The notes under the pieces: generated by a model
The model's database searches: none
What the model was told of the DNA's origin: nothing
The model's input: only the letters and a program-made list of their open reading frames with translations
Part shown: positions 44,323-52,807 of the stretch, in pieces
Position numbering within the stretch: the stretch's first letter is position 1
Layout: each line of letters starts with the position of its first letter
Position numbers and translations under genes: made by a program
From: Demequina globuliformis
GTDB taxonomy: Bacteria; Actinomycetota; Actinomycetes; Actinomycetales; Demequinaceae
Length of the DNA: 64,000 bases
Direction of reading: 5' to 3'
Assembly: GCF_000975155.1 (NCBI RefSeq)
Contig: NZ_BBRG01000001.1
Location: 417,999-481,998 of the forward strand

Positions 44323-46034
44323 ACGAGCTAAGCGCACTGATTGATCGCGCCCGCGAGTGGGCCGCGGACGACCCTGACGCAGACACTCGTGAGGAACTTG
44401 ACGCGCTGATTGTCGCCGCGGAGGCGGGCTACGACGACGCCGTGCACCAGCTGCAGGACCGGTTCCGTGGCATGTTGGAGTTTGGCACTGCGGGCCTGCG
44501 TGGCGCGCTTGGTGCTGGCCCCAACCGCATGAATCGCGCGGTGGTCATTCGTGCGGCTGCCGGCCTCGCTCACTACCTCACGGACGCACTCAATGACGCC
44601 GGCGAGAAGCCCAGCGCGACCGTCGTGATCGGTTTCGACGCGCGCCATGGTTCCCGCCAGTTCGCCTTGGACACGGCCGCGGTGATGACGGCGGCCGGCC
44701 ACCGCGCGCACGTCATGCCACGCCTACTTCCCACTCCTGTGCTCGCGTACGCGACCCGGGCCATGAACGCCGATGCCGGCGTCATGGTGACGGCTTCGCA
44801 CAACCCGCCGCAGGACAACGGGTACAAGGTTTACCTGGGTGGACGCGTGGTCACTGGTGATGGCCAGGGCGCTCAGATCGTGTCGCCATTTGACGCGGAG
44901 ATCGCCGAACGCATTAGTCAGGTGCATGCTGTCGCTGATGTTCCGCGCGCGGCAGAGGGCTGGGAAACTATTGGCGCCGACCTGGTCTTCCAGTACGTCG
45001 CGGCGACCTCTGCGCTCGTCGGGGCACCCCAGGGCGATGGCACGCGCGGGGACATCAAGATTGTCCTCACCCCGCTGCACGGCGTGGGCGGCGATGCCGT
45101 GGAAACGGTGCTCAGCTCCGCCGGTTTTGGCAACGTGCACACGGTGCCTCAGCAGGCGCAGCCCGACCCGGACTTTCCGACGGTGGACTTCCCCAATCCT
45201 GAGGAGCCCGGCGCCATCGACCTCGCGCTGGCCCTCGCTCAGGAGGAGAGCGCGGACCTGGTCATCGCCAATGACCCCGACGCCGACAGGTGCGCCGTCG
45301 CGACCGTGATCGATGGCCAGTGGACCATGCTCCACGGCGACGTGGTGGGTTCGCTGCTCGGCGAACGCATCGCGGCGCGCGGCAAGCACTCTGCCGGTGC
45401 CGTGCTCGCCAATTCCATTGTGTCCTCCCAGCAACTGGGCCGGATTGCACAGCGGCACGGACTGCGTCACGCCCACACGCTGACGGGTTTCAAGTGGATT
45501 GCGCGCGAGCCTGGACTGGTGTTCGGCTACGAGGAGGCGCTGGGCTATTGCGTCGCGCCAGACCTCGTGCGCGACAAGGATGGGGTGTCCGCGGCCGTGC
45601 TGATCGCTGACTATGTCGCGGACCTCAAGGCACAGGGGCGCACGCTGGCCGACGCAATCGATGACCTTGCGCGCGCGTACGGCGTTCACCTCACTCGCCA
45701 GGTGTCGGGGCGCTTCGATGACCTGTCGAAGATCCCCGCGCTGATGACTCGCTTGCTGGCTGAACCTCCGGCAACGCTCGCTGGCTCGCCTGTCATCCAC
45801 ACCGACGACATGAACGAGGGCTTTCAGGGCCTGCCGCCCACGAATGGACTGCACTTGGCGACAGAGTCCGGTGCCCGCGTGATCATCCGGCCTTCGGGCA
45901 CCGAACCCAAGATCAAGGCGTACCTCGAGGTCGTGGAAGAGCCCAGCGAAGACGTCGCAGCCGCACGCAGCCGCGCAGAGTCAGCGATGGACGCTCTCGT
46001 CACGGATGTCAGGGAGGCCCTAGGCCTCGCCTAA
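44319..46034 (+). CDS. Phospho-sugar mutase (phosphomannomutase/phosphopentomutase type, PmmB-like)
   Basis: 571 residues of the alpha-D-phosphohexomutase family. The catalytic phosphoserine lies in TASHNPPQDNGYK, the metal loop is DPDADRC, and the sugar-binding GYEEALGY and phosphate-binding RPSGTEPK motifs follow. Coupling with PNP suggests that it converts ribose-1-phosphate to ribose-5-phosphate as well as, or instead of, mannose phosphate; M. tuberculosis pmmB also follows deoD. A mannose-1-phosphate guanylyltransferase lies at 56993, so GDP-mannose supply remains possible. Confidence 0.92.
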   Translation: MNELSALIDRAREWAADDPDADTREELDALIVAAEAGYDDAVHQLQDRFRGMLEFGTAGLRGALGAGPNRMNRAVVIRAAAGLAHYLTDALNDAGEKPSATVVIGFDARHGSRQFALDTAAVMTAAGHRAHVMPRLLPTPVLAYATRAMNADAGVMVTASHNPPQDNGYKVYLGGRVVTGDGQGAQIVSPFDAEIAERISQVHAVADVPRAAEGWETIGADLVFQYVAATSALVGAPQGDGTRGDIKIVLTPLHGVGGDAVETVLSSAGFGNVHTVPQQAQPDPDFPTVDFPNPEEPGAIDLALALAQEESADLVIANDPDADRCAVATVIDGQWTMLHGDVVGSLLGERIAARGKHSAGAVLANSIVSSQQLGRIAQRHGLRHAHTLTGFKWIAREPGLVFGYEEALGYCVAPDLVRDKDGVSAAVLIADYVADLKAQGRTLADAIDDLARAYGVHLTRQVSGRFDDLSKIPALMTRLLAEPPATLAGSPVIHTDDMNEGFQGLPPTNGLHLATESGARVIIRPSGTEPKIKAYLEVVEEPSEDVAAARSRAESAMDALVTDVREALGLA

Positions 46035-46047
46035 CCCACCCCTCCCA

Positions 46048-46109
46048 CCGCCAAATGGCTCCATTTGGCTGTTATAGAGGGCCATAACGGGCGAAAAGTG
46101 CCACTTCAC
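46048..46109 (-). repeat. Intergenic repeat, copy B
   Basis: Reverse-complement copy of the element. Contains the perfect palindrome CCAAATGG-AG-CCATTTGG when read on the minus strand, and GTTAT/ATAAC arms in place of GCTGTT/AACAGC. It begins 14 bases after the mutase stop. Confidence 0.85.
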
Positions 46110-46258
46110 GCGGTGGCGTCCTGCGGACGCTGTGGTGACTTAGTGCGATGCCCTGGTGACTTCGCGCCGACGCCGGGTTCAGCCAGCGCCGATGCCGTGG
46201 TGGCCGTCCATACGGGCGGCACCCGCGCATCGGCCCGCCGCTGCTCCCCTCCTACCGC

Positions 46259-46320
46259 TGAAGTGGCACAAAATGGCCGTTACGCACCCATAAAACAGCG
46301 AAATGGAGCCATTTGGCGGG
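46259..46320 (+). repeat. Intergenic repeat, copy C
   Basis: Direct-orientation copy, nearly identical to copy A at 30380-30439 (53 of 60). It ends 45 bases before the deoC stop and is preceded, 20 bases upstream, by the same GCATCGGCCCGCC 13-mer that precedes copy A. Confidence 0.85.
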
Positions 46321-46364
46321 ATGGCGGGGTTGGCGGGGATGGGGCGACGGGATGGGGCGCGGCG

Positions 46365-47063
46365 TTAGTAGCCGCCGGCCTCTTCCCCATCGCTAGCGGA
46401 AGCGGAGCCGTCCAGGCCATCCAGCACCGCGCGCGTACCCGACAAGCCCAATCGTGACGCGCCGGCCTCGATCATGGCCAGTGCGGCATCGGCCGTGCGA
46501 ATGCCGCCTGATGCCTTCACGCCCAGCGCGTCGCCCACCGTTTCACGCATCAGGCGCACCGCGTGCTCGCTCGCGCCGCCGGCGGGGTGGAATCCCGTCG
46601 ACGTCTTCACAAAGTCGGCGCCAGCAGCGACAGCAGCGCGACACGCCCCCACGATCGACTCGTCGCTCAACGCCGCGGACTCAATGATGACCTTGAGCAC
46701 CTTGTCCGTGGGCACGGCGGCACGTACGGCTGCGATGTCATCCTGCACCTCGTCGAACCGGCCCTCGATCGCGGCTGCCACGTCGATGACCATGTCCACC
46801 TCGTCGGCTCCCTGCGCGATGCTGAGGGCGGCCTCGGCGGCCTTGATGCTCGAGTGGTGTTTGCCCGACGGGAAGCCGCACACCGTGGCCACCGCGACTC
46901 CCGCCGGGGTGGAAACAGGGAGCATCGAGGGCGAGACGCAGATCGAGAACACCCCCAGTTCACCTGCCTCGGTCGCCAATGCCTCGACGTCGCCAGGCGT
47001 GGCCTCCGGCTTGAGCAAAGTGTGGTCGACGTACTGTGCCAGATCGGCTCGTGCCAGGGTCAT
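46365..47063 (-). CDS. deoC: Deoxyribose-phosphate aldolase
   Basis: 232 residues. Splits deoxyribose-5-phosphate into glyceraldehyde-3-phosphate and acetaldehyde, the last step of deoxynucleoside use. Schiff-base lysine lies in [11 protein letters not shown], with supporting lysines in VLKVIIESA and [10 protein letters not shown]. The start is ATG 47063 with AAGGAG 8 bases upstream; the frame up to 47090 adds nine residues without support. The acetaldehyde formed could be handled by AdhE. It is separated from the rest of the salvage operon by the SugE gene. Confidence 0.95.
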   Translation of the reverse strand: MTLARADLAQYVDHTLLKPEATPGDVEALATEAGELGVFSICVSPSMLPVSTPAGVAVATVCGFPSGKHHSSIKAAEAALSIAQGADEVDMVIDVAAAIEGRFDEVQDDIAAVRAAVPTDKVLKVIIESAALSDESIVGACRAAVAAGADFVKTSTGFHPAGGASEHAVRLMRETVGDALGVKASGGIRTADAALAMIEAGASRLGLSGTRAVLDGLDGSASASDGEEAGGY

Positions 47064-47228
47064 CAGAACTCCTTGTGTGAGGGGGCGCATGTGCTGCTAC
47101 CAGCCTACGTCCCGCCGGGCTCAGGCGCGCGTACGCACACGGCTGCGATGGTGACCAACGCCACAGCGCGCGACGTTGCCCGAGCGTCGGCGCCGTGCGA
47201 GCATGGGCCCAGAGCCCCAACCTGGCTC

Positions 47229-47270
47229 CCGGACGAGGGTGACGTACCCGGCAGCGCGACAAGACGTCAC
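47229..47270 (+). ncRNA. Guanidine-III (ykkC-III) riboswitch
   Basis: The core GGACGAGG, ACCCGG and GACAAGAC match the conserved guanidine-III aptamer, for which the Thermobifida fusca RNA is the structural model. CCGG (47229-47232) can pair with CCGG (47248-47251) for P1, and GTGACGT (47239-47245) pairs perfectly with ACGTCAC (47264-47270) for P2, giving the pseudoknotted fold. The ribosome-binding site GGGAG begins 3 bases after P2, so guanidinium would act on translation of the Gdx/SugE gene that starts at 47283. Confidence 0.88.
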
Positions 47271-47282
47271 ACGGGAGTCATC

Positions 47283-47597
47283 ATGCCGTGGATCATTCTC
47301 ATTGCCTCCGGAGTCCTTGAGGCTGTCTGGGCTACTGCCCTAAGTCGAAGCGAAGGCTTCACTCGCCTGTGGCCCAGCGTCATCTTTGTGGTGGCGCTCG
47401 TGGCGAGCATGTTCGGCCTCGCGTACGCCCTCAAAACCCTGCCCGTGGGCACCGCCTATGCAATCTGGGTGGGGATCGGCGCGGCGCTGACCGCCATTTG
47501 GGCGATGTCGACTGGCGCGGAGCCCTTCTCAATTGTGCGGGTGCTGCTCATTGTGGGCATTGTGGCCTGCGTGGGCGGGCTCAAGCTCACGCACTAA
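47283..47597 (+). CDS. gdx: Guanidinium exporter Gdx (SugE-type small multidrug resistance protein)
   Basis: 104 residues with four membrane helices. The SMR glutamate is Glu in SGVLEAVWATALSRSEGF, and the sequence has SugE/Gdx features (WATALSRSEGFTR and YAIWVGIGAALTAIW) rather than EmrE ones. Gdx proteins export guanidinium in exchange for protons. The guanidine-III riboswitch directly upstream supports this function strongly. A terminator follows 9 bases after the stop. Confidence 0.93.
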   Translation: MPWIILIASGVLEAVWATALSRSEGFTRLWPSVIFVVALVASMFGLAYALKTLPVGTAYAIWVGIGAALTAIWAMSTGAEPFSIVRVLLIVGIVACVGGLKLTH

Positions 47598-47605
47598 CTC
47601 ACGAC

Positions 47606-47641
47606 AATGCCCCGGGCAAGCACACGCTCGCCCGGGGCATT
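47606..47641. terminator. Bidirectional terminator between gdx and add
   Basis: AATGCCCCGGGC (47606-47617) pairs perfectly with GCCCGGGGCATT (47630-47641), 12 bp with a 12-base loop, between convergent stops. Confidence 0.85.
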
Positions 47642-47652
47642 CACGTGGGTGG

Positions 47653-48720
47653 CTAGAGTTCGATGCCGTAAGCCTCGAGGATGGCCTCGGCGAGGTCTCC
47701 ACGCTCCTGGTAGGGCAGGAACGCGCCCCAGGCGGCGCTGAGCGTGGCCTCCAACAGGTCCTCGCGGGTCCAGCCGGCCTGGACGAGCACGTCGAACTCA
47801 CCCGACATGGTCACGCCGGACACCAAACGGTTGTCGGTGTTGATCGTCACAGCGAAGCCCAGGTCACGCAGCGTGTGGATGGGGTGCTTCTCGATGGACT
47901 CAGCCGCGGCGGTCTGCACATTCGACGTGGGGCAGCACTCGAGCGGAATCTGCAGGTCGAGGGCGTGCTGAGCGATGTGTCCCAGGTTCGGCTCGTCCGA
48001 GTCGAAGTCCTCGATGTCCTCCCAGATGCGCACGCCGTGGCCCAGGCGGCGCGCTCCCTGGATCAGCGCGTCGGACACCGATGACGCGCCATCTGCCTCG
48101 CCCGCGTGAATGGTGACGGGCATGTGCTGCTCGCGCAGGTACGTGAAGGCTTCCGCGTGGTTCGAGGCCGGGAAACCAAACTCCGGTCCGGCGATGTCGA
48201 AGCCCACGCAGCAACGCTCGCGGTTGGCCACTGCCAGCTCCGCAATCTCACGCGAACGGTCCAGGTGACGCATCGCGTCCAGCAGCGCTGCGGCGCGAAT
48301 GCCGCGGCCGGACTCGGCGGCCTCGGCCACGCCCTCCTCGATGCCCGCCTGCACAGCCTCGACCACCTGCTGGAGGCTGAGGCCACCCGCGACGTGCTGC
48401 TCTGGCGCGTAGCGGAGCTCGGCATAGATCACACCGTCGTCTGCGAGGTCGACGACGGCTTCGCGGGCAACGCGACGTAGGTTCTCTTCGGTCTGCATCA
48501 CAGCGGTGGTGTGGGCAAAGGCCTCGAGGTAGCGAACGAGGTCACCGGAGTTGGCGTTCTCCGCGAAGATGCGAGCAAGCTCGTCCGGGTCCGTCGAGGG
48601 AAGCTCGTGGCCGATCTCGGCGGCAAGTTCGATCAGGGTTGCGGGGCGGAGGCCACCGTCGAGGTGGTCGTGCAGGACGACCTTGGGCAGGGCGACGATG
48701 TCGGAGTACGAAAGTGTCAT
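47653..48720 (-). CDS. add: Adenosine deaminase
   Basis: 355 residues. Converts adenosine and deoxyadenosine to inosine forms. Zinc-binding HDHLDGGLRP, the HAGE motif with the catalytic Glu, and SPTSNVQT near the C-terminus (CPTSNVQT here) are present. It is the last gene of the nucleoside import and salvage operon, 40 bases after the C39-like gene. Product inosine is a PNP substrate. Confidence 0.94.
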   Translation of the reverse strand: MTLSYSDIVALPKVVLHDHLDGGLRPATLIELAAEIGHELPSTDPDELARIFAENANSGDLVRYLEAFAHTTAVMQTEENLRRVAREAVVDLADDGVIYAELRYAPEQHVAGGLSLQQVVEAVQAGIEEGVAEAAESGRGIRAAALLDAMRHLDRSREIAELAVANRERCCVGFDIAGPEFGFPASNHAEAFTYLREQHMPVTIHAGEADGASSVSDALIQGARRLGHGVRIWEDIEDFDSDEPNLGHIAQHALDLQIPLECCPTSNVQTAAAESIEKHPIHTLRDLGFAVTINTDNRLVSGVTMSGEFDVLVQAGWTREDLLEATLSAAWGAFLPYQERGDLAEAILEAYGIEL

Positions 48721-48760
48721 GGTCCAAGGCTAGTCGCTCGGCCGCACCCTCGCGGTGGGT

Positions 48761-49777
48761 CTACTGCTTGAGGCGTTGGCGCGGAAGCACCATCCAGGAC
48801 ACCCGCGTCCACTGCCCCAGCGCCGGCTCACGGGACCCACCGCCCACCATGCGTTCGTCCGCGAGGGGCAGCACCCGTCCGGTGGACGGCTCGTATACGC
48901 GGAAGCCCCCGGCGATGCGTCCCACGAGCAACACCACGTGCCGTGGCACGACCGCATCCGTTCCCAGCGACGAGTCTCCCCCGGTGAACATCGGCACCGG
49001 GATGCCGTCGCGGAGTGCGGCGCTGGCATGCGCGATCGCGGCGTCCATCACGGCGGGGTCGCAGTCGTCCAGCATCGCCGAGTGGAACCGTACGCCCGCG
49101 AAGCGGGTGTGGTTGTCGACGCGCCATGGAGGCGTGCCGAACTTGCGCGGCCACGGTGCGACGACGAGCCCACGCGCGGTCGTTTCGCGGTGCAGGACGC
49201 GCTGCAACGCGCTCCACCGCTCGTCGATGGTGCGCGGATTGTCCTCGTGAAGGGTGACCGCGAGCGCCTCCGGTGGCAGGTGGTCACCGAATACGCGGCC
49301 CGTCATCACCCAAGCCGCGAGCAGCGGGTCCCCGGTCATCGCCATCATGCCCATGACCGCCGCGCCGCACGTCGTGGAGTCCACTTGGGTCGCTTTGATG
49401 GATCCCAGTTTGAGAGGGCCGATGCCGGTGCCGGTGGGGGCGCGCACGACGTCTTTCGCGGTTTCTGGCAGGCGCTCCCATGCGGCCGCGAGGCCGGCAG
49501 CGGCCGTGACGGTGGCACCGGAAGCAAGGACCCTCTCCAGGACGTCGGCATCCGTGACCATCTCCGCACGCGCGGCATCGAGCGCCTTGCGGTCCGCTGC
49601 CGAGAGCGTGGCCATGCGCCGCGCGTAGGAGCGCGCAAACACCGTGTCGCCGTCGCGGCGGGGGCCACGCTGGGCCAGACCTGCCGCGTGCGACGCCGCG
49701 TAGGGCTTAGCCCAGGAGCCCCGCAGGCCGACTTTGCCCGCGGTGCGAGCGGCGAGCGACGTGAGGGTCCACGGCAT
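48761..49777 (-). CDS. C39-like cysteine protease homologue inside the nucleoside operon
   Basis: 338 residues. After about 115 Ala/Arg-rich residues, the segment QVDSTTCGAAVMGMMA places Gln131 and Cys137 as in papain-like C39 peptidases (Q, then CGxA). PRHVVLLVG gives His280, and FRVYEPSTG gives Glu296 where C39-like enzymes mostly have Asp or Asn before a Pro. No signal peptide or ABC domain is seen, so it is likely cytosolic. The ATG directly abuts the deoA stop (TAAATG at 49775-49780), so it is translated together with thymidine phosphorylase. I know of no established role in nucleoside metabolism. Confidence 0.6.
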   Translation of the reverse strand: MPWTLTSLAARTAGKVGLRGSWAKPYAASHAAGLAQRGPRRDGDTVFARSYARRMATLSAADRKALDAARAEMVTDADVLERVLASGATVTAAAGLAAAWERLPETAKDVVRAPTGTGIGPLKLGSIKATQVDSTTCGAAVMGMMAMTGDPLLAAWVMTGRVFGDHLPPEALAVTLHEDNPRTIDERWSALQRVLHRETTARGLVVAPWPRKFGTPPWRVDNHTRFAGVRFHSAMLDDCDPAVMDAAIAHASAALRDGIPVPMFTGGDSSLGTDAVVPRHVVLLVGRIAGGFRVYEPSTGRVLPLADERMVGGGSREPALGQWTRVSWMVLPRQRLKQ

Positions 49778-51100
49778 TTAGGACACCGTTCCGAGCGTCT
49801 CCAGGATGATCCGACGTTCTGGGGCGGTGTCTGCGACCTCGATGGCGCCGGCGCCGTCGCACGCGTCCGCGAGCGCCTGCAACCCGCGGGGCATGCGGGA
49901 CTCCGTCTCGGTGTGGAGGGTGAGGATGGGCTCGCCCTTACGGACGGTCTCACCCACGGTGCGGTGCACGGTGATTCCGGCCGATGCTTGGACTGGGTCT
50001 TCCTTGCGGGCGCGGCCAGCGCCTAGGCGCCACGCGGCGACGCCTGTGCCCAGGGCATCGACGCGGCTCACGACTCCGTCGCGTTCGGCAAGGACCTGGT
50101 GGGTGTGAGGCGCGTCCGGCATCGGGGCGTCAGCGTCGCCTCCCTGCGCCTCGATCATCCGGCGCCATGCATCCATGGCGCGGCCGTCCTTGAGAGCGTC
50201 GGCTGGGTCCACGTCGGTGACCCCAGCGCCGGCCAGCATTTCGCGTGCCAAGGCAACCGTGAGCTCCACCACGTCTGCTGGGCCGCCACCTGCGAGCACC
50301 TCGACGGACTCCGTGACCTCGAGTCCGTTTCCGATCGCGCGCCCCAGCGGGGTGTTCATGTCCGTCAGCAAGGCGGACGTCTTGACGCCAGCATCGGTGC
50401 CGAGGTTCACCATGGTCTCTGCCAGTTCGCGAGCGGACTCGATGTCCTTCATGAAGGCGCCGGAGCCGACCTTGACGTCGAGAACGAGCACCCCGGTCCC
50501 TTCGGCGATCTTCTTCGACATGATCGAGGAGGCGATCAGGGGGATCGCCTCAACTGTGCCCGTCACGTCACGCAACGCGTACAGCTTTTTGTCGGCGGGC
50601 GCCAGCCCCGAGCCTGCGGCGCAGATGACGGCTCCGACGTCCCGCAACTGGTCCATCATCTCGTCATTGCTGAGAGCCGCGCGCCAGCCCGGAATGGACT
50701 CGAGCTTGTCGAGGGTGCCTCCCGTGTGCCCCAGGCCCCGGCCTGACAGCTGCGGCACGGCAACGCCGTAGACCGCGACCAACGGCGCCAGCGGCAAAGT
50801 GATCTTGTCTCCTACACCCCCAGTGGAGTGCTTGTCCGCGGTGGGCGCGCCCAGACCAGAGAAGTCGAGCCGTTCACCGGTATTGATCATCGCGTGGGTC
50901 CACCGTGCAATCTCCGCACGCGTCATGCCGCGCTGGAGGATCGCCATCGCGAGCGAACTCATCTGCTCGTCCGCCACCGCGCCACGGGTGTACGCGTCGA
51001 TCACCCAATCAATCTGGTCATCGGCGAGCACTCCACCGTCGCGCTTGGTGCGGATGACGTCGACAGCGTCGTGGGATTCCGTCGTACCTGCTTCGGTCAC
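49778..51100 (-). CDS. deoA: Thymidine phosphorylase
   Basis: 440 residues, the usual length of pyrimidine nucleoside phosphorylases. Cleaves thymidine or deoxyuridine with phosphate to give deoxyribose-1-phosphate. KHSTGGVGDK binds phosphate, and SGRGLGHTGGTLDKLE is the family signature. The GTG at 51100 overlaps the cdd stop (GTGA). The longer frame to 51484 runs through cdd and is not coding. Deoxyribose-1-phosphate would be isomerised and split by DeoC. Confidence 0.95.
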   Translation of the reverse strand: MTEAGTTESHDAVDVIRTKRDGGVLADDQIDWVIDAYTRGAVADEQMSSLAMAILQRGMTRAEIARWTHAMINTGERLDFSGLGAPTADKHSTGGVGDKITLPLAPLVAVYGVAVPQLSGRGLGHTGGTLDKLESIPGWRAALSNDEMMDQLRDVGAVICAAGSGLAPADKKLYALRDVTGTVEAIPLIASSIMSKKIAEGTGVLVLDVKVGSGAFMKDIESARELAETMVNLGTDAGVKTSALLTDMNTPLGRAIGNGLEVTESVEVLAGGGPADVVELTVALAREMLAGAGVTDVDPADALKDGRAMDAWRRMIEAQGGDADAPMPDAPHTHQVLAERDGVVSRVDALGTGVAAWRLGAGRARKEDPVQASAGITVHRTVGETVRKGEPILTLHTETESRMPRGLQALADACDGAGAIEVADTAPERRIILETLGTVS

Positions 51101-51498
51101 TGCACCTTCTCCAAATCCTCGGGCCCGAACGCGCCGGGCAACATCTCTTCCATGGTGACCACGCCGCCCGCGGTTTCTACCAACAGGGCGCGGCCACCGT
51201 GTTCGAACAGCAATTGGCGGCACCGTCCACACGGCGCCAGAATCTCGCCGTTGCCGTCCACACACGTGAACGCCACCAGGCGGGAACCGAGCTGGTCGGT
51301 GTGGAGCTTCGACACCAGTGCGCACTCGGCGCACAGAGTGAGACCGTAACTGGCGTTCTCGACGTTCGCACCAACCACGGTGGCGCCGGTGTCCGTGAGT
51401 GCCGCCACCCCCACGGGGAATTTCGAGTACGGCACGTATGCGCGCGTGGCGGCGTCGCGCGCAGCAGCCCGCAACCCCTCCCAATCGATGTCGGGCAC
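51097..51498 (-). CDS. cdd: Cytidine deaminase
   Basis: 133 residues, the short tetrameric class. Converts cytidine and deoxycytidine to uridine forms, preparing substrates for DeoA. Zinc ligands and catalytic Glu are in NVENASYGLTLCAECA and PCGRCRQ. The GTG at 51498 (VPDIDWEGL) has a strong AGGAGG site; the frame open to 51699 lies within the permease gene. It is 10 bases after the second permease. Confidence 0.94.
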   Translation of the reverse strand: MPDIDWEGLRAAARDAATRAYVPYSKFPVGVAALTDTGATVVGANVENASYGLTLCAECALVSKLHTDQLGSRLVAFTCVDGNGEILAPCGRCRQLLFEHGGRALLVETAGGVVTMEEMLPGAFGPEDLEKVQ

Positions 51499-51508
51499 GT
51501 GGGGCCTC

Positions 51509-52807
51509 CTACTTCTTGTACGGGATACCTTCAGCGGCTGGTGGGCGAGAGACACCCACCAGGCCGGCCACGGCAAGGATGGTGACAAGGTACGGGAGCA
51601 TCGACAAGAACTCCGATGGGATAGCGGAGCCGATGATGCCGAACTGCACGCGCAAGGCATCCGCGAATCCGAACAGCAGTGCTGCAGCCAGCGCGCCACG
51701 CGGGCTCCACCGGCCGAGGATCATCGCCGCCAGGGCGATATAGCCCTTACCTGCCGTCATTTCCTTGCCGAAGGCCAGCCCCGAGGCGACGGTGAAGAAC
51801 GCGCCTCCGAGCCCGGCGACCGCACCACCGAGCACAGTGTTGCGCACTCGAGTGCGGTTGACCTTGATGCCAACGGTGTCTGCAGCCTTGGGGTGCTCGC
51901 CGACGGCGCGAACGCGCAAGCCCCAGCGGGACTTGAACAGCATGATCTGCAGGACAATCACCACGACGTACATGATGTACACAAGCAGGTTCTGCTGGAA
52001 CAACACGGGGCCGATGATCGGGATCGACGCCAGCAGCGGGATGTCGATTTGCGGCAGCGACAACGCGCGGTTGAGGCTCGGGTCATCCGTCATCATCGTG
52101 GAGAAGAAGAAGCTCGTCAGACCGATCACCAACATGTTGAGCACCACGCCCACCACGATCTGGTTGACCCAGTACTTGGTCGCGAAGATCGCGAGCAAGA
52201 GTCCGACGAGTGCGCCGGCAATCGGGGCCGCGATGAGACCGACGTACGCATTGCCCGCCATCGACCCCACGAGCGCCGCGAGGAAGGCTCCGGCCAACAG
52301 CTGGCCCTCAATCGCAATGTTGATGATTCCCGAGCGCTCGCACAGCGTTCCGGCCAAAGAACCGAACACCAGGGGCACGGCGAGGAACAGCGCGGACGTC
52401 AGCAATCCGGTGAGCTGGATCGTTGTGCCCGAGCGGTCGGCACCGGCCCACGTCAGGAGGGCCCCTAGCACGGCCATCCCGAACACAATGGGCAGCCAGA
52501 TGCCCACCTTGCGGAACTGGTTGGCCCGGAAGCCGACGTACGCGGCCAGCAGGATCGCGACCACCGACAGCACCACGGCCGCAGCACGTGCCGGCACGGT
52601 GATGCTGGGCAGCGTGATGAAGTCGGAGCTGGTGGCCACCGTAAAGGTGGTCTGGACGCCCGATGGCGTCGTCAGGCCGAACAGCAGTAGCGAGAGCACC
52701 GCGACCACGCTGAGGCCAATGGTGGCCTTCCACGACTTGGTCTCGGCTGGCTGGGGACCCTTGCCCTGCTGAGGCGTGGGGCTGTGTTCCGTCACCGTGG
52801 CGCTCAT
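51509..52807 (-). CDS. ABC transporter permease, nucleoside/BMP type (second permease)
   Basis: 432 residues with about 10 membrane helices of the branched-chain-permease-like fold used by BMP-dependent nucleoside transporters (NupQ/RnsD type). GTLCERSGIINIAIEGQLL is the conserved cytoplasmic loop motif that contacts the ATPase. Its start overlaps the upstream permease stop by 4 bases. The N-terminal ~30 residues are hydrophilic. Confidence 0.92.
   Translation of the reverse strand: MSATVTEHSPTPQQGKGPQPAETKSWKATIGLSVVAVLSLLLFGLTTPSGVQTTFTVATSSDFITLPSITVPARAAAVVLSVVAILLAAYVGFRANQFRKVGIWLPIVFGMAVLGALLTWAGADRSGTTIQLTGLLTSALFLAVPLVFGSLAGTLCERSGIINIAIEGQLLAGAFLAALVGSMAGNAYVGLIAAPIAGALVGLLLAIFATKYWVNQIVVGVVLNMLVIGLTSFFFSTMMTDDPSLNRALSLPQIDIPLLASIPIIGPVLFQQNLLVYIMYVVVIVLQIMLFKSRWGLRVRAVGEHPKAADTVGIKVNRTRVRNTVLGGAVAGLGGAFFTVASGLAFGKEMTAGKGYIALAAMILGRWSPRGALAAALLFGFADALRVQFGIIGSAIPSEFLSMLPYLVTILAVAGLVGVSRPPAAEGIPYKK

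Larger units (their letters stand above)
46048..46320. mobile_element. MITE-like element with ~62-base terminal inverted repeats (no ORF)
   Basis: This 330-base gap between convergent pmmB-like and deoC genes holds no gene. Copies B and C of the intergenic repeat face each other at 46048-46109 and 46259-46320, agreeing at about 48 of 62 positions when one is reverse-complemented. The ~150 bases between them contain GCATCGGCCC at 46227 and a related GCGCCGATGC at about 46185. The form is that of a small non-autonomous inverted-repeat element. No target-site duplication was identified by eye and no transposase is in the window, so mobility is unproven. Confidence 0.55.
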
